Source of the DNA: Thalassobius vesicularis
GTDB lineage: Bacteria; Pseudomonadota; Alphaproteobacteria; Rhodobacterales; Rhodobacteraceae
Direction of reading: 5' to 3'
Length of the DNA: 64,000 nucleotides
Assembly (NCBI RefSeq): GCF_004799325.1
Contig: NZ_SSMD01000005.1
Coordinates: 124,001-188,000, forward strand
A program made the position numbers and the translations under genes. Position 1 is the stretch's first letter, and each line of letters opens with the position of its first letter. Below the pieces are notes generated by a model. It did not search any database and was not told the origin of the DNA. It saw nothing but the letters and a program-made list of their open reading frames with translations. Below, piece by piece: positions 53,430-64,000 of this stretch.

Positions 53430-55448
53430 ATGTCTGACCTACGCAAGATCATTATCGACGAGACCGAGATCGAAGTGGAAGGGGCGATGACCCTGATCCA
53501 GGCCTGTGAACAGGCCGGGGTCGAAGTGCCGCGCTTCTGCTATCACGAGCGTCTGTCGATCGCGGGCAACTGCCGCATGTGCCTGGTCGAGGTCGTGGGC
53601 GGCCCGCCCAAACCCGCCGCATCCTGCGCGATGCAGGTCCGCGACCTGCGTCCGGGGCCGGAAGGCCAGCCGCCGGTGGTGAAAACCAACTCGCCGATGG
53701 TCAAGAAAGCCCGCGAGGGCGTCATGGAATTCCTGCTGATCAACCACCCGCTGGATTGCCCGATCTGCGACCAGGGCGGTGAATGCGACCTGCAGGACCA
53801 GGCCATGGCGTACGGCGTCGATTTCAGCCGCTACCGCGAGCCCAAGCGCGCCAGCGAAGACCTGAACCTGGGTCCGCTTGTGGAAACCCACATGACCCGC
53901 TGCATCAGCTGCACCCGCTGCGTGCGCTTCACCACCGAAGTCGCCGGCATCACCCAGATGGGCCAGACCGGCCGTGGCGAGGACAGCGAGATCACCAGCT
54001 ACCTGAACGAGACGCTGGCCTCGAACATGCAGGGCAACATCATCGACCTGTGCCCGGTTGGCGCGCTGGTCTCGAAGCCCTACGCCTTCACCGCGCGTCC
54101 GTGGGAACTGACCAAGACCGAAACCATCGACGTGATGGACGCTCTGGGTTCGAACATCCGCGTCGACACCAAGGGCCGTCAGGTCATGCGCATCATGCCG
54201 CGCAACAACGACGGCGTGAACGAGGAATGGCTGTCGGACAAGTCGCGTTTCATCTGGGACGGCCTGCGTCGTCAGCGTCTGGACACGCCCTATATCCGCG
54301 AAAACGGCAAGCTGCGTAAGGCAAGCTGGGGCGAAGCTCTGGCCGCCGCCGCAGCCGCAATGAAGGGCAAGAAGGTTGCCGCTCTGGTCGGCGATCTGGC
54401 CCCGGTCGAGGCGATTTTCGCGCTGAAACAACTGGTTACCGGTCTGGGCGGCTCGATTGAATCGCGCACCAACGGCGCGGTTCTGCCGGCTGGCAACCGC
54501 TCGGCCTATGTCGGGACCGCCGCGATCGAAGATATCGACACCGCCAAGGTGATCTACCTGGTCGGCACCAACCCGCGCAACGAAGCCCCCGTGCTGAACG
54601 CTCGTATCCGCAAGGCATGGGCCAAGGGTGCGGATGTGCGCGTGATCGGGCCGAAGGCTGATCTGACCTATGAAACCACCGATCTGGGCATGGGCCGCGA
54701 GGCGCTGATGCAGGCCGTGGCCGATGCGGGTGAAACCGCCAATGCCATCGTCATCGTGGGGCAGGGCGCCATCACCGAGGGCGACGGCATCAAGGTTCTG
54801 GCACAGGCGCAGGCGCTGACCGAGAAACTGGGCGGTAAGATGCTGGTCCTGCACGGCGCGGCCAGCCGCGTTGGCGCGATGGACGTCGGCGCCGTGACCG
54901 AAGGTGGCCTGGAAAAGGCGCTGGACGGGGCCGAGGTGATCTTCAACCTCGGTGCGGACGAAGTCGAAGTCGGCGCAGGCCCGGTGGTGATCTACCAGGG
55001 CAGCCACGGCGACCGCGGTGCGCACCGTGCGGACATCATCCTGCCCGCCGCCGCCTATACCGAGGAAAACGGCCTGTTCGTGAACACCGAGGGCCGCCCG
55101 CAACTGGCGATGCGCGCCGCGTTCGCACCGGGTGAGGCCAAGGAAAACTGGGCCATCCTGCGCGCCCTGAGCGCCGAGCTGGGGGCAGCACTGCCCTATG
55201 ACAGCCTGGCCCAGCTGCGTCAGGCCCTGATCGCCGAAGTGCCGCATCTGGCGCAGATCGATCAGGTCGTCGCGAACGAGTGGCAGGCGCTGGAAACCGC
55301 GCCGCTGAAAACCGGCGAGTTCCGCCTGGCCATCGCCTCGGACGATCAGTTCTATCTGACCAACCCGATCGCGCGGGCCAGCGCTCTGATGGGCGAACTG
55401 GCGGCCAACGCCAAGGCGCGCGCGGCAACCCCGGTGGCGGCCGAGTGA
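53430..55448 (+). CDS. nuoG: NADH-quinone oxidoreductase subunit G
   Basis: The 75-kDa-type iron-sulfur subunit, 672 residues. The N-terminal ferredoxin domain binds N1b ([19 protein letters not shown] ... SCAM). A His-ligated N5 segment precedes [20 protein letters not shown]4 is in [20 protein letters not shown] with a later cysteine in DLCPVGAL. The large C-terminal part is the molybdopterin-oxidoreductase-like fold without cofactor. The cysteines of the extra N7 cluster were not evident. The stop overlaps the following lipoprotein start by one base (TGATG). Confidence 0.96.
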   Translation: MSDLRKIIIDETEIEVEGAMTLIQACEQAGVEVPRFCYHERLSIAGNCRMCLVEVVGGPPKPAASCAMQVRDLRPGPEGQPPVVKTNSPMVKKAREGVMEFLLINHPLDCPICDQGGECDLQDQAMAYGVDFSRYREPKRASEDLNLGPLVETHMTRCISCTRCVRFTTEVAGITQMGQTGRGEDSEITSYLNETLASNMQGNIIDLCPVGALVSKPYAFTARPWELTKTETIDVMDALGSNIRVDTKGRQVMRIMPRNNDGVNEEWLSDKSRFIWDGLRRQRLDTPYIRENGKLRKASWGEALAAAAAAMKGKKVAALVGDLAPVEAIFALKQLVTGLGGSIESRTNGAVLPAGNRSAYVGTAAIEDIDTAKVIYLVGTNPRNEAPVLNARIRKAWAKGADVRVIGPKADLTYETTDLGMGREALMQAVADAGETANAIVIVGQGAITEGDGIKVLAQAQALTEKLGGKMLVLHGAASRVGAMDVGAVTEGGLEKALDGAEVIFNLGADEVEVGAGPVVIYQGSHGDRGAHRADIILPAAAYTEENGLFVNTEGRPQLAMRAAFAPGEAKENWAILRALSAELGAALPYDSLAQLRQALIAEVPHLAQIDQVVANEWQALETAPLKTGEFRLAIASDDQFYLTNPIARASALMGELAANAKARAATPVAAE

Positions 55449-55840
55449 TGATCCGGGCTGCGCTCATATCCCTGGGGATGACGGCCTCGGTCGCAGGTTG
55501 CGTGAACGCGCAGCCTGAGGCCGCGCCGTTCCATCCCGACTATCGCGGGATCGAGACGCAGCTGCTGGACGGCGACCTGGTCAACTTCGTGGTGACCATG
55601 GGCGGGGCCCGGACGGCCGAGGACGTATCGGATTACGCGGAATGTGCGGCTGCACAGTACACGCTGATCCGTGGATATGGGTTCGCGCGCCATCTGCGCA
55701 CGAATGTAGAGCAACAGGGCGGCCTGTGGCGGGGGGATGCTGTGTATACCATCTCGTCTGCGCTGCCTCGCGGTTTGAGGACGATCGACGCCGAAGTCGT
55801 CGCTGCTCATTGCGCGGAAAACGGAATACCGACGGTGTGA
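55448..55840 (+). CDS. Small lipoprotein/exported protein coupled to nuoG
   Basis: A 130-residue protein. Its N-terminus [18 protein letters not shown] looks like a lipoprotein signal (lipobox VAGC). The mature part includes [81 protein letters not shown] and ends with a cysteine in [10 protein letters not shown]. Its start shares a base with the nuoG stop, and it ends 7 bp before nuoH, so it is firmly within the operon. No known domain is recognised. Confidence 0.78.
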   Translation: MIRAALISLGMTASVAGCVNAQPEAAPFHPDYRGIETQLLDGDLVNFVVTMGGARTAEDVSDYAECAAAQYTLIRGYGFARHLRTNVEQQGGLWRGDAVYTISSALPRGLRTIDAEVVAAHCAENGIPTV

Positions 55841-55847
55841 GGACCTA

Positions 55848-56885
55848 ATGGCAGACTTCTTTACCACCCCCTTCGGAATAGCGATCATCATGGTGGCCCA
55901 GACGCTGGCCGTCGTCGCCTTCGTGATGATTTCGCTGCTGTTCCTGGTCTATGGCGACCGCAAGATCTGGGCCGCAGTTCAGATGCGCCGCGGCCCCAAC
56001 GTGGTGGGCGTGTTCGGCCTGCTGCAATCGGTGGCGGACGCCCTGAAATACGTCGTCAAAGAGGTGGTCATCCCCGCCGGTGCCGACAAGGTCGTCTTCA
56101 TCCTGGCCCCGATGACCAGCTTCGTGCTGGCCATGATCGCCTGGGCGGTGATCCCCTTCGCGGATGGCTGGGTGCTGTCGGACATCAACGTCGCGATCCT
56201 GTACATCTTCGCGGTCTCCTCGCTCGAGGTGTACGGCGTGATCATGGGTGGCTGGGCGTCGAACTCGAAATACCCGTTCCTGGGGTCGCTGCGGTCTGCC
56301 GCACAGATGATCTCGTACGAGGTGTCGCTGGGCCTGATCATCATCGGCATCATCATCTCGACCGGCTCGATGAACTTCGGTGACATCGTGCGCGCGCAGG
56401 ACGGTGCTTATGGCTTCTTCAGCTGGTACTGGCTGCCGCACTTCCCGATGGTGTTCCTGTTCTTCATCTCGGCGCTGGCCGAAACCAACCGCCCGCCGTT
56501 CGACCTGCCCGAAGCGGAATCGGAACTGGTGGCTGGTTACCAGGTGGAATACTCGGCAACCCCGTTCCTGCTGTTCATGGCTGGCGAATACATCGCGATC
56601 TTCCTGATGTGCGCCCTGGTCTCGCTGCTGTTCTTCGGCGGCTGGCTGTCGCCGATCCCCGGCCTGCCCGATGGCGCGCTGTGGATGGTGGGCAAGATGG
56701 CGTTCTTCTTCTTCATCTTCGCCATGGTGAAGGCGATCACCCCGCGCTACCGCTACGACCAGCTGATGCGGATCGGTTGGAAAGTGTTCCTGCCGCTGTC
56801 GCTGGGCTGGGTTGTCCTGGTGGCGTTCCTTGCAAAATTTGAACTTTTCGGCGGTGCCTATGCCCGCTGGGCGATTGGAGGCTGA
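55848..56885 (+). CDS. nuoH: NADH-quinone oxidoreductase subunit H
   Basis: Heel subunit of the membrane arm at the quinone entrance, 345 residues with about eight helices. Typical motifs: [64 protein letters not shown], and the charged [29 protein letters not shown] loop, then [23 protein letters not shown]. It precedes nuoI by 3 bp. Confidence 0.97.
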   Translation: MADFFTTPFGIAIIMVAQTLAVVAFVMISLLFLVYGDRKIWAAVQMRRGPNVVGVFGLLQSVADALKYVVKEVVIPAGADKVVFILAPMTSFVLAMIAWAVIPFADGWVLSDINVAILYIFAVSSLEVYGVIMGGWASNSKYPFLGSLRSAAQMISYEVSLGLIIIGIIISTGSMNFGDIVRAQDGAYGFFSWYWLPHFPMVFLFFISALAETNRPPFDLPEAESELVAGYQVEYSATPFLLFMAGEYIAIFLMCALVSLLFFGGWLSPIPGLPDGALWMVGKMAFFFFIFAMVKAITPRYRYDQLMRIGWKVFLPLSLGWVVLVAFLAKFELFGGAYARWAIGG

Positions 56886-56888
56886 TCC

Positions 56889-57383
56889 ATGGCATCGATC
56901 GATTACGGACGCGCGGCCAAGTACTTCCTGCTGGCCGACTTCGTGAAGGGGTTCCAGCTGGGCCTGAAGTATTTCTTCGCGCCCAAGGCCACCCTGAACT
57001 ACCCGCATGAAAAGGGCCCGCTGTCGCCGCGTTTCCGCGGGGAACACGCCCTGCGCCGCTATCCCAACGGCGAAGAGCGTTGCATCGCGTGCAAACTGTG
57101 CGAGGCGATCTGCCCCGCCCAGGCGATCACCATCGACGCGGAACCCCGCGACGACGGCAGCCGCCGCACCACGCGCTATGACATCGACATGACCAAGTGC
57201 ATCTATTGCGGCTTCTGCCAAGAGGCGTGCCCGGTCGATGCCATCGTCGAGGGCCCGAACTTCGAATTCGCCACGGAAACCCGCGAAGAGCTGTTCTACA
57301 CCAAGGAAAAACTCCTGGAGAACGGCGAGCGTTGGGAAGCCGAGATTGCCCGTAACCTCGAACTGGATGCGCCCTACCGATGA
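56889..57383 (+). CDS. nuoI: NADH-quinone oxidoreductase subunit I (clusters N6a and N6b)
   Basis: A 164-residue 8Fe ferredoxin-type subunit. The two binding motifs are [18 protein letters not shown] and [18 protein letters not shown]. An N-terminal amphipathic part ([51 protein letters not shown]) contacts the membrane arm. It passes electrons from NuoG to N2 on NuoB. Its stop overlaps the CMD-family gene by 4 bp. Confidence 0.97.
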   Translation: MASIDYGRAAKYFLLADFVKGFQLGLKYFFAPKATLNYPHEKGPLSPRFRGEHALRRYPNGEERCIACKLCEAICPAQAITIDAEPRDDGSRRTTRYDIDMTKCIYCGFCQEACPVDAIVEGPNFEFATETREELFYTKEKLLENGERWEAEIARNLELDAPYR

Positions 57384-57787
57384 GTGACCCGACCAACCCG
57401 TTCGAAATGCTGATGCAGCAGGCTCAGGCCATGGCCAAAGCCTTCAACCCGGCGCTGGAGTCCTTCTCGCCCAAGGGCTTCGAGTCGCTGTGGCCGACCA
57501 TGCCCAAGGACATGATGGAGATGGCCTTTGGCAAGGGCATCAGCAAGGACGGGCTGGACGCCAAGACCCGCCTGCTGCTGACGCTGGCCGGTCTGACCAT
57601 GCAGGGGGCCCAGAACGAAACCGGGTTCAGAATGACCGTGCGCCACGCCCTCGAGGCCGGCGCGACCAAGGATGAAATCGCCGAGACCGTCGCACAGATG
57701 TCGATGTTCGCAGGCATTCCCGCCATGACCAAGGGCATGCAATTGGCCCGCGAGGTGATGGACGACAAAGAGGACAAAACGAAATGA
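57380..57787 (+). CDS. Carboxymuconolactone decarboxylase (CMD/AhpD-like) family protein in nuo
   Basis: A 135-residue helical protein of the CMD superfamily, recognised by [69 protein letters not shown]. AhpD-type members have a CxxC redox pair in this region, but no cysteine occurs in this protein, so AhpD-like peroxidase chemistry is not expected. An N-terminal Met-rich segment ([24 protein letters not shown]) is unusual. It overlaps nuoI and nuoJ by 4 bp on each side (ATGA), so its translation is coupled to both. Role unknown; accessory to complex I is possible. Confidence 0.85.
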   Translation: MSDPTNPFEMLMQQAQAMAKAFNPALESFSPKGFESLWPTMPKDMMEMAFGKGISKDGLDAKTRLLLTLAGLTMQGAQNETGFRMTVRHALEAGATKDEIAETVAQMSMFAGIPAMTKGMQLAREVMDDKEDKTK

Positions 57788-58392
57788 CGATTGCAGCGCT
57801 GGCATTCTATCTGTTCGCGATCTGCGCCATCATCGGGGGTCTGTTCACCGTGATCAGCCGCAACCCGGTGCACTCGGTGCTGTGGCTGATCCTGGCATTC
57901 CTCAGCTCGGCGGGCCTGTTCGTCCTGCTGGGGGCGGAATTCGTGGCCATGCTTCTGGTCATCGTCTACGTGGGCGCCGTCATGGTGCTGTTCCTGTTCG
58001 TCGTGATGATGCTGGACGTGGACTTTGCCGAGCTTAAGGCGGAAATGGCGCGCTACATGCCGCTGGCCCTGCTGATCGGCGTAATCATCCTGATGCAGCT
58101 GGGCATGGCCTTTGGCGTCTGGCAAACCGCTGAAACCGCCGAGGCCGCGCGCACCGCCGTCGCCCCGGAAGGCGTGGAAAACACCGCCGCGCTGGGTCTG
58201 CTGCTGTACGACCGCTACTTCCTGCTGTTCCAACTGGCCGGCCTGATCCTGCTGGTTGCGATGATCGGGGCGATCCTGCTGACGCTGCGCCACCGCCGCG
58301 ACATCAAGCGCCAGGACGTGCTGGCGCAGATGTACCGCGATCCGGCGACCGCAATGGAACTCAAAGACGTGAAACCGGGGCAGGGCCTGTAA
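57784..58392 (+). CDS. nuoJ: NADH-quinone oxidoreductase subunit J
   Basis: Membrane subunit of 202 residues with five predicted helices. [51 protein letters not shown] is the conserved region, with the pi-bulge-type [12 protein letters not shown] segment important for coupling. A longer periplasm/cytosol loop ([26 protein letters not shown]) precedes the last helix. It overlaps the CMD-family gene by 4 bp; nuoK follows after 35 bp. Confidence 0.96.
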   Translation: MTIAALAFYLFAICAIIGGLFTVISRNPVHSVLWLILAFLSSAGLFVLLGAEFVAMLLVIVYVGAVMVLFLFVVMMLDVDFAELKAEMARYMPLALLIGVIILMQLGMAFGVWQTAETAEAARTAVAPEGVENTAALGLLLYDRYFLLFQLAGLILLVAMIGAILLTLRHRRDIKRQDVLAQMYRDPATAMELKDVKPGQGL

Positions 58393-58427
58393 GGCCCGCC
58401 GCTGGAAGAATAAGGACCGAGGGAAAC

Positions 58428-58733
58428 ATGATTGGTATAGAACATTACCTGACAGTGGCGTCCGCGCTGTTTGTCATAGGTATCTTTGGCCTCTTCCTGA
58501 ACCGGAAGAACGTGATCATCCTCCTGATGTCGATCGAGCTTATGCTCTTGTCGGTCAACATCAACCTTGTCGCCTTCTCCTCCTTCATGGGGGATCTGGT
58601 GGGCCAGGTGTTCACGCTGTTCATTCTGACCGTCGCCGCCGCCGAGGCAGCGATCGGTCTGGCCATCCTTGTCGTCTTCTTCCGCAACCGCGGAACGATC
58701 GACGTCGAGGACATCAACGTGATGAAGGGGTAA
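58428..58733 (+). CDS. nuoK: NADH-quinone oxidoreductase subunit K
   Basis: A 101-residue subunit with three helices, related to MrpC. It starts [22 protein letters not shown]. The conserved intramembrane glutamates are in [21 protein letters not shown] (Glu in helix 2) and [16 protein letters not shown] (helix 3), part of the proton path. It starts 35 bp after nuoJ with GGACCGAGGG nearby and ends 6 bp before nuoL. Confidence 0.97.
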   Translation: MIGIEHYLTVASALFVIGIFGLFLNRKNVIILLMSIELMLLSVNINLVAFSSFMGDLVGQVFTLFILTVAAAEAAIGLAILVVFFRNRGTIDVEDINVMKG

Positions 58734-58739
58734 AGAGTA

Positions 58740-60851
58740 ATGGAAACCGTCATCCTCTTTGCTCCGCTTGTGGGCGCGCTGATTGCCGGCTTCGGCTGGC
58801 GTCTGATCGGCGAGAAGGGCGCGCAATACGTCACCACCGGCCTGCTGTTCCTGGCCTGTGCGCTGTCGTGGGTCATCTTCCTTGGCCTGGACGCAAGCAC
58901 CGTCAAACACATCCACATCCTGGACTATATCCAGTCCGGCGCGCTCAGCACTGAATGGTCGATCCGTCTGGACCGTCTGACCGCGATCATGCTGATCGTC
59001 GTGACCTCGGTCTCGGCGCTGGTGCACCTGTATTCGTTCGGCTACATGGCCCATGACGACAACTGGGGCCACCACGAGCATTACAAGGCGCGCTTCTTCG
59101 CGTACCTGTCGTTCTTCACCTTCGCCATGCTGATGCTGGTCACCTCGGACAACCTGGTGCAGATGTTCTTCGGCTGGGAAGGCGTTGGCGTGGCTTCGTA
59201 CCTGCTGATCGGCTTCTACTACAAGAAACCCAGCGCGAACGCGGCGGCCATCAAGGCATTCGTCGTCAACCGTGTGGGTGACTTCGGCTTTGCCCTGGGC
59301 ATCTTCGGCCTGTTCTTCCTGACCGACAGCATCAGCTTTGACGTGATCTTTGGTTCGGCCTCGAAACTGGCGGAAACCCAGATCAGCTTCCTGTGGACCG
59401 AGTGGAACGCGGCGAACCTGCTGGCCTTCCTGCTGTTCGTCGGCGCGATGGGTAAATCGGCACAGCTGTTCCTGCACACCTGGCTGCCCGACGCGATGGA
59501 AGGCCCGACCCCCGTGTCGGCGCTGATCCACGCCGCAACCATGGTGACCGCAGGTGTGTTCCTGGTCTGCCGCATGTCGCCGCTGATGGAATACGCGCCC
59601 GAGGCAACCGCCTTCATCACCTTCCTGGGGGCCACCACGGCGTTTGTCGCGGCCACCATCGGTCTGGTGCAGAACGACATCAAACGCGTGATCGCCTATT
59701 CGACCATGTCGCAGCTGGGCTACATGTTCGTGGCTGCTGGCGTCGGCGTCTACTCGGTCGCGATGTTCCACCTGTTCACGCACGCCTTCTTCAAGGCCAT
59801 GCTGTTCCTGGGCGCCGGTTCGGTGATCCACGGCATGCACCACGAACAAGACATGCGGAACTACGGCGGTCTGCGTAAAAAGCTGCCCTATACCTTCCTG
59901 GCGATGCTGCTGGGGACGCTGGCCATCACCGGCGTTGGTATCCCGCTGACCCATATCGGTTTCGCCGGCTTCCTGTCGAAAGACGCCGTGATCGAGAGCG
60001 CCTGGGCAGGTACCGCAGGGGGTTATGCCTTCTGGATGCTGGTCGTCGCCGCACTGTTCACCTCGTTCTACTCGTGGCGCCTGATGTTCCTGACCTTCTG
60101 GGGCACTCCGCGCGGCGACAAGCACACGCATGAGCACGCGCATGAAAGCCCGATGGTCATGCTGGTGCCGCTGGGCGTGCTGGCTCTGGGTGCCGTGTTC
60201 TCGGGGATGATCTGGTACAACAGCTTCTTCGGTGACCATAACAAGGTGAACGAATTCTTCGGGATCCCGGCCCATGCCGAGGCTGCCGCAGAAGGCCACG
60301 GTGCCGCTGCTGACACCCATGCCGCTGCCCCGGCCGCACATGGCGAAGCAACCACCCATGCCGCAGCAGAGCCTGCCGCGGCGGATCACGGGATGGCCCC
60401 GCAGGGCGCGATCTTCATGCACCCCGACAACACCGTCATGAACGACGCGCACCATGCCCCGACCTGGGTCAAGATCAGCCCGTTCATCGCGATGATCGTC
60501 GGTCTGCTGGTCGCAATCTGGTTCTATATCGTGAACCCGGAGATGCCCAAGCGCCTGGCCGAAACCCAGCGTCCGCTGTACCTGTTCCTGCTGAACAAGT
60601 GGTACTTCGACGAGATCTACGACTTCATCTTCGTGCAGCCCGCAAAGGCAATCGGCCGCTTCCTGTGGAAGAAAGGTGACACCAATGTCATCGACGGCAC
60701 GATCAACGGTGTCGCGATGGGGATCATCCCCTTCTTCACCCGCCTCGCTGGCCGCGCGCAGTCCGGTTACATCTTTACCTATGCCTTTGCCATGGTGATC
60801 GGCATCGCCGTCCTGATCACCTGGATGACGCTCACCGGAGGGGCGGAATAA
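58740..60851 (+). CDS. nuoL: NADH-quinone oxidoreductase subunit L
   Basis: Distal antiporter-like pump subunit, 703 residues, about sixteen helices plus the lateral helix. Key motifs: [19 protein letters not shown] (glutamate), [44 protein letters not shown] (lysine) and [32 protein letters not shown] His/Ala-rich loop, about residues 512-550 ([20 protein letters not shown], continuing to AADHG), and an earlier HTHEHAHES are not part of the minimal family. The stop shares a base with the nuoM start. Confidence 0.96.
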   Translation: METVILFAPLVGALIAGFGWRLIGEKGAQYVTTGLLFLACALSWVIFLGLDASTVKHIHILDYIQSGALSTEWSIRLDRLTAIMLIVVTSVSALVHLYSFGYMAHDDNWGHHEHYKARFFAYLSFFTFAMLMLVTSDNLVQMFFGWEGVGVASYLLIGFYYKKPSANAAAIKAFVVNRVGDFGFALGIFGLFFLTDSISFDVIFGSASKLAETQISFLWTEWNAANLLAFLLFVGAMGKSAQLFLHTWLPDAMEGPTPVSALIHAATMVTAGVFLVCRMSPLMEYAPEATAFITFLGATTAFVAATIGLVQNDIKRVIAYSTMSQLGYMFVAAGVGVYSVAMFHLFTHAFFKAMLFLGAGSVIHGMHHEQDMRNYGGLRKKLPYTFLAMLLGTLAITGVGIPLTHIGFAGFLSKDAVIESAWAGTAGGYAFWMLVVAALFTSFYSWRLMFLTFWGTPRGDKHTHEHAHESPMVMLVPLGVLALGAVFSGMIWYNSFFGDHNKVNEFFGIPAHAEAAAEGHGAAADTHAAAPAAHGEATTHAAAEPAAADHGMAPQGAIFMHPDNTVMNDAHHAPTWVKISPFIAMIVGLLVAIWFYIVNPEMPKRLAETQRPLYLFLLNKWYFDEIYDFIFVQPAKAIGRFLWKKGDTNVIDGTINGVAMGIIPFFTRLAGRAQSGYIFTYAFAMVIGIAVLITWMTLTGGAE

Positions 60852-62395
60852 TGGATAACCTTCTTTCCATCGTCACCTTCATCCCCGCGCTGGCGGCCGC
60901 CATTCTGGCGATCTTCCTGCGAGGCGAGGATGCCGCGGCGCAACGCAACGCCAAATACTCGGCGCTGCTGGCAACCGGTATCACCTTTCTGGTGTCGCTG
61001 TTCATCCTGGCGCAGTTCAACCCCGCCGACACGGGCTTCCAGTTCGTGGAAGAGCGCGAGTGGCTGCTGGGCCTGAAATACAAGATGGGCGTGGATGGCA
61101 TCTCGGTTCTGTTCGTGATGCTGACCACCTTCATGATGCCGCTGGTGATCTGGGCCAGCTGGGGCGTTGAAAAGCGCGTGAAGGAATACATGATCGCCTT
61201 CCTGCTGCTGGAAACGCTGATGCTGGGCGTGTTCATGGCGCTGGACCTGGTGCTGTTCTACCTGTTCTTCGAAGCAGGCCTGATCCCCATGTTCCTGATC
61301 ATCGGGATCTGGGGCGGTGCGAACCGCATCTACGCCTCGTTCAAGTTCTTCCTCTACACCTTCCTGGGCTCGGTCCTGATGCTGGTGGCGATGGTTGCGA
61401 TGTATGCGGATGCCGGCACCACCGACATTCCCACGCTGATGCACCACACCTTTGCATCGGAAAGCTTCTCGGTGCTGGGCATCCACGTCGTTGGCGGCCT
61501 GCAGACGCTGCTGTTCCTGGCCTTCTTCGCCTCGTTCGCGGTGAAGATGCCGATGTGGCCGGTGCACACCTGGTTGCCTGACGCGCACGTTCAGGCACCG
61601 ACCGCCGGTTCGGTCGTTCTGGCCGCGATCCTGCTGAAGATGGGCGGCTACGGCTTCCTGCGCTTCTCGCTGCCGATGTTCCCCATCGGGGCAGACGTGC
61701 TGACCCCGCTGGTGTTCTGGATGTCGGCAATCGCCATCGTCTACACCTCGCTGGTCGCACTGGTGCAGGAAGACATGAAAAAGCTGATCGCCTACTCGTC
61801 GGTTGCGCACATGGGCTACGTGACCATGGGTATCTTTGCTGCCAACCAGCAGGGTATCGACGGCGCGATCTTCCAGATGATCAGCCACGGCTTCATCTCG
61901 GGCGCGTTGTTCCTTTGCGTCGGCGTGATTTATGACCGTATGCACACCCGCGAGATCGACGCCTATGGCGGTCTGGTCAACCGGATGCCCGCCTACGCGC
62001 TGATCTTCATGTTCTTCACCATGGCGAACGTCGGCCTGCCGGGCACCTCGGGCTTCATCGGTGAATTCCTGACGCTGATGGGCGCATTCAAGGCCAACAC
62101 CTGGGTGGCGGCTGTGGCGACCTCGGGCGTGATCTTCTCGGCGGGTTATGCGCTGTGGCTGTACCGCCGCGTCGTGTTCGGCGACCTGATCAAGGAAAGC
62201 CTGAAAACCATCACCGACATGACCGCGCGCGAAAAGGCAATCTTTGCCCCGCTGGTCGTCATGACCCTGCTGCTGGGTGTCTACCCCGCACTGGTCACCG
62301 ACATCATCGGCCCCTCGGTCGAGGCGCTGGTCCACAACTATGACATGGCACTTGCGGAGGGTCACACCGCCACGCAAGTCGCCGCATCGCACTGA
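60851..62395 (+). CDS. nuoM: NADH-quinone oxidoreductase subunit M
   Basis: Central antiporter-like subunit, 514 residues, about fourteen helices. It carries [20 protein letters not shown] (conserved glutamate), [43 protein letters not shown] (lysine), and [19 protein letters not shown]. Its start overlaps the nuoL stop by one base (TAATG). nuoN begins 17 bp later with GGGAGCCCTGAGAG upstream. Confidence 0.97.
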   Translation: MDNLLSIVTFIPALAAAILAIFLRGEDAAAQRNAKYSALLATGITFLVSLFILAQFNPADTGFQFVEEREWLLGLKYKMGVDGISVLFVMLTTFMMPLVIWASWGVEKRVKEYMIAFLLLETLMLGVFMALDLVLFYLFFEAGLIPMFLIIGIWGGANRIYASFKFFLYTFLGSVLMLVAMVAMYADAGTTDIPTLMHHTFASESFSVLGIHVVGGLQTLLFLAFFASFAVKMPMWPVHTWLPDAHVQAPTAGSVVLAAILLKMGGYGFLRFSLPMFPIGADVLTPLVFWMSAIAIVYTSLVALVQEDMKKLIAYSSVAHMGYVTMGIFAANQQGIDGAIFQMISHGFISGALFLCVGVIYDRMHTREIDAYGGLVNRMPAYALIFMFFTMANVGLPGTSGFIGEFLTLMGAFKANTWVAAVATSGVIFSAGYALWLYRRVVFGDLIKESLKTITDMTAREKAIFAPLVVMTLLLGVYPALVTDIIGPSVEALVHNYDMALAEGHTATQVAASH

Positions 62396-62412
62396 AACGG
62401 GAGCCCTGAGAG

Positions 62413-63852
62413 ATGATCCAGGCTGATCTGAACATTATCCTGCCCGAAATCCTGCTGTCGGTTTACGCGATGCTGGCACTGCTGCTGGCCGTCTACACCG
62501 GCAAGGATCGCATGGCCGCCCTGCTGACCTGGGCGACCGCTGCGGTGCTGATCGTTGTGGCCGCATGGATCGGGCTGAACGGGGCGGGGGACAATGTCGC
62601 CTTCAGCGGCTTGTTCCACGATGACGCGTTCGCTCGTTTCGCCAAGGTCGTGATCCTGCTGGGCGGCGCCGCCGTTCTGGTCATGAGCCAGGAATACATG
62701 TCGCGCCGCGGCCTGCTGCGGTTCGAGTATCCGGTGCTGGTCGTGCTGGCCACCGTCGGCATGATGGTCATGGTGTCCGCCGCTGACCTGATGACCCTGT
62801 ACATGGGTCTGGAACTGCAGTCGCTGTCGCTTTACGTCGTTGCTGCCCTGCGCCGCGACAGCGCCAAGTCGACCGAAGCCGGCATGAAATACTTCGTGCT
62901 GGGCGCACTGTCCTCGGGTCTGCTGCTGTACGGCTCCTCGCTGGTTTACGGCTTTGCCGGCACCACCCAGTTCTCGGGCATCATCACTGCCGCTGGCGAA
63001 GGCCACGCCTCGCTGGGTCTGCTGTTCGGTCTGGTCTTCGTGATGTCGGGCCTGGCGTTCAAGATCTCGGCCGTGCCCTTCCACATGTGGACCCCGGACG
63101 TCTACGAAGGTTCGCCGACCCCGGTCACCGCCTTCTTCGCCACCGCGCCGAAAATGGCTGCGATGGGTCTGTTCGCCCGCGTGCTGCATGACGCCTTTGG
63201 TGGCGTGACCGCCGACTGGCAGCAGATCATCTCGCTGCTGGCGCTGCTGTCGATGTATGTCGGTGCCGTCGCTGCGATCGGTCAGACCAACATCAAGCGT
63301 CTGATGGCCTATTCGTCGATCGCCCACATGGGCTATGCGATGATGGGTCTGGCCGCTGGCACCGCCTTTGGCGTGCAGTCGCTGCTGATCTACATGGCGA
63401 TCTACGTGACCATGAACGTCGGCACCTTCGCCTTCATCCTGTCGATGGAGCGTGATGGCCAGCCCGTCACCGACATCAAGGCGCTGAACCTTTACGCCAA
63501 GCGCGAGCCCGCCAAGGCGCTGGCCGTGCTGGTGCTGATGTTCAGCCTGGCCGGTGTGCCGCCGATGGTTGGCTTCTTCGGTAAGTTCTACGTGCTGAAA
63601 GCTGCCTACGATGCCGGTCTGATCTGGCTGGCGGTGCTGGGTGTCGTCGCTTCGGTCATCGGTGCGTTCTACTACCTGCGCATCGTGTTCTACATGTACT
63701 TCGGCAACGAGGGCGAGGCGCTGGACAAGAACCGTTCGCCGATCCTGTACGGCTTCCTGATGGCTTCGGCTGCGGTGATGCTGTTCGGTGTGGTCAACCT
63801 GTTCGGCATCGAGGCGCCCGCCGCTGCGGCTGCCGCGACGCTGGTCAACTGA
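62413..63852 (+). CDS. nuoN: NADH-quinone oxidoreductase subunit N
   Basis: Third antiporter-like subunit, 479 residues with about fourteen helices. Motifs: [21 protein letters not shown] (glutamate), [40 protein letters not shown] (lysine), and [22 protein letters not shown]. It is the last core nuo gene; a strong hairpin terminator follows within 30 bp, separating it from the biotin ligase gene. Confidence 0.97.
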   Translation: MIQADLNIILPEILLSVYAMLALLLAVYTGKDRMAALLTWATAAVLIVVAAWIGLNGAGDNVAFSGLFHDDAFARFAKVVILLGGAAVLVMSQEYMSRRGLLRFEYPVLVVLATVGMMVMVSAADLMTLYMGLELQSLSLYVVAALRRDSAKSTEAGMKYFVLGALSSGLLLYGSSLVYGFAGTTQFSGIITAAGEGHASLGLLFGLVFVMSGLAFKISAVPFHMWTPDVYEGSPTPVTAFFATAPKMAAMGLFARVLHDAFGGVTADWQQIISLLALLSMYVGAVAAIGQTNIKRLMAYSSIAHMGYAMMGLAAGTAFGVQSLLIYMAIYVTMNVGTFAFILSMERDGQPVTDIKALNLYAKREPAKALAVLVLMFSLAGVPPMVGFFGKFYVLKAAYDAGLIWLAVLGVVASVIGAFYYLRIVFYMYFGNEGEALDKNRSPILYGFLMASAAVMLFGVVNLFGIEAPAAAAAATLVN

Positions 63853-63877
63853 TTGACTCGACGGATAAAACCTTTGG

Positions 63878-63909
63878 GTGACGCGCCTTGTGCGCGTCAC
63901 TTTGCTTTT
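63878..63909 (+). terminator. Terminator after nuoN
   Basis: Exact 9-bp stem GTGACGCGC / GCGCGTCAC (63878-63886, 63892-63900) with loop CTTGT, followed by TTTGCTTTT. It ends the nuo operon, perhaps with some read-through into birA. Confidence 0.85.
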
Positions 63910-63929
63910 GCGAACCGGGGATGCCTGAC

Positions 63930-64000
63930 ATGACCGATTGGCCCGAAGGCTACGGCCGCCGCGTGCTGGCCACCGTCGACAGCACCAACGCCGAGGCCGC
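63930..64000 (+). CDS. birA: Biotin--[acetyl-CoA-carboxylase] ligase, N-terminal fragment (cut by window edge)
   Basis: Only about 24 codons are visible: MTDWPEGYGRRVLATVDSTNAEA. The VDSTNAEA motif is the hallmark start of the BirA catalytic domain in Rhodobacterales, which lack the DNA-binding domain at this point. It would attach biotin to the Lys608 site of the liu carboxylase and to acetyl-CoA carboxylase. An in-frame ATG three codons upstream (63921) is an alternative start; GGGG upstream favours 63930. The identification rests on a short fragment and on the familiar nuoN-birA order. Confidence 0.7.
   Translation, partial: MTDWPEGYGRRVLATVDSTNAEA

Noticed and set aside
58215-60455. A 746-codon minus-strand open frame opposite nuoL
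   Set aside because: Antisense to the secure nuoJ-K-L genes; composition biased to His, Gln and Arg as expected from reversed codons.

Overview
The window is a GC-rich, densely packed chromosomal segment. It most probably comes from an alphaproteobacterium of the order Rhodobacterales (Roseobacter/Rhodobacter relatives). Evidence: a complete nuo operon carrying the small extra genes (DUF5337-like, DUF5333-like, small lipoproteins) seen in that order, a birA-type gene after nuoN, DUF3422 and Hint-domain RTX proteins, a fused two-gene pnt transhydrogenase, and a dispersed C-rich/AAATA intergenic repeat. There are no rRNA or tRNA genes, CRISPR arrays, insertion sequences or prophage genes. Nothing looks recently acquired.

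Layout. 1-3.5 kb: malate synthase G, a GlcG-like protein and a PuuD-like glutamine amidotransferase. 3.5-9.7 kb: a secreted RTX/Hint protein, then a two-subunit molybdenum hydroxylase (iorBA type) divergent from a TetR regulator, with an operator-rich spacer. 9.8-12.7 kb: tryptophan dioxygenase and kynureninase with an SDR. 12.9-14.5 kb: a secreted MBL-fold protein with a degenerate metal motif and an ICMT-like membrane methyltransferase. 14.6-18.2 kb: pntAB and a thioesterase. 18.3-20.6 kb: DUF3422 and a YeeE/YedE sulfur transporter, overlapping tail to tail. 20.8-30.2 kb: a peptide ABC transporter (binding protein, two permeases, fused ATPases) with three M20 amidohydrolases, a plausible uptake-and-cleavage module for acylated amino acids or peptides. 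30.2-38.2 kb: moaA, a lipoprotein, alkD-like, glmS-glmU, gph, a DegT-type aminotransferase and creA. 38.3-46.7 kb: a leucine/isovalerate catabolic (liu) operon running from isovaleryl-CoA dehydrogenase to HMG-CoA lyase. 47.1-63.9 kb: nuoABCDEFGHIJKLMN for proton-pumping NADH dehydrogenase, interrupted by five small non-core genes. The window ends in the first codons of a biotin ligase gene.

How the genes fit together. The window is mostly carbon and nitrogen catabolism feeding respiration: the glyoxylate shunt, leucine and tryptophan breakdown, peptide and acyl-amino-acid scavenging, then transhydrogenase and complex I. Biotin ligase at the right edge would serve the biotin carboxylase subunit in the liu operon.

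Most unusual points: the set of small accessory genes inside nuo together with a NuoE carrying a C-terminal helix-hairpin-helix-like extension; a three-hairpin RNA segment inside the nuo operon; a zinc-ribbon membrane protein translationally coupled into the liu operon; an MBL-fold protein that has lost the HxHxDH motif; a dispersed repeat family at gene ends; and several exact palindromes that look like operators.
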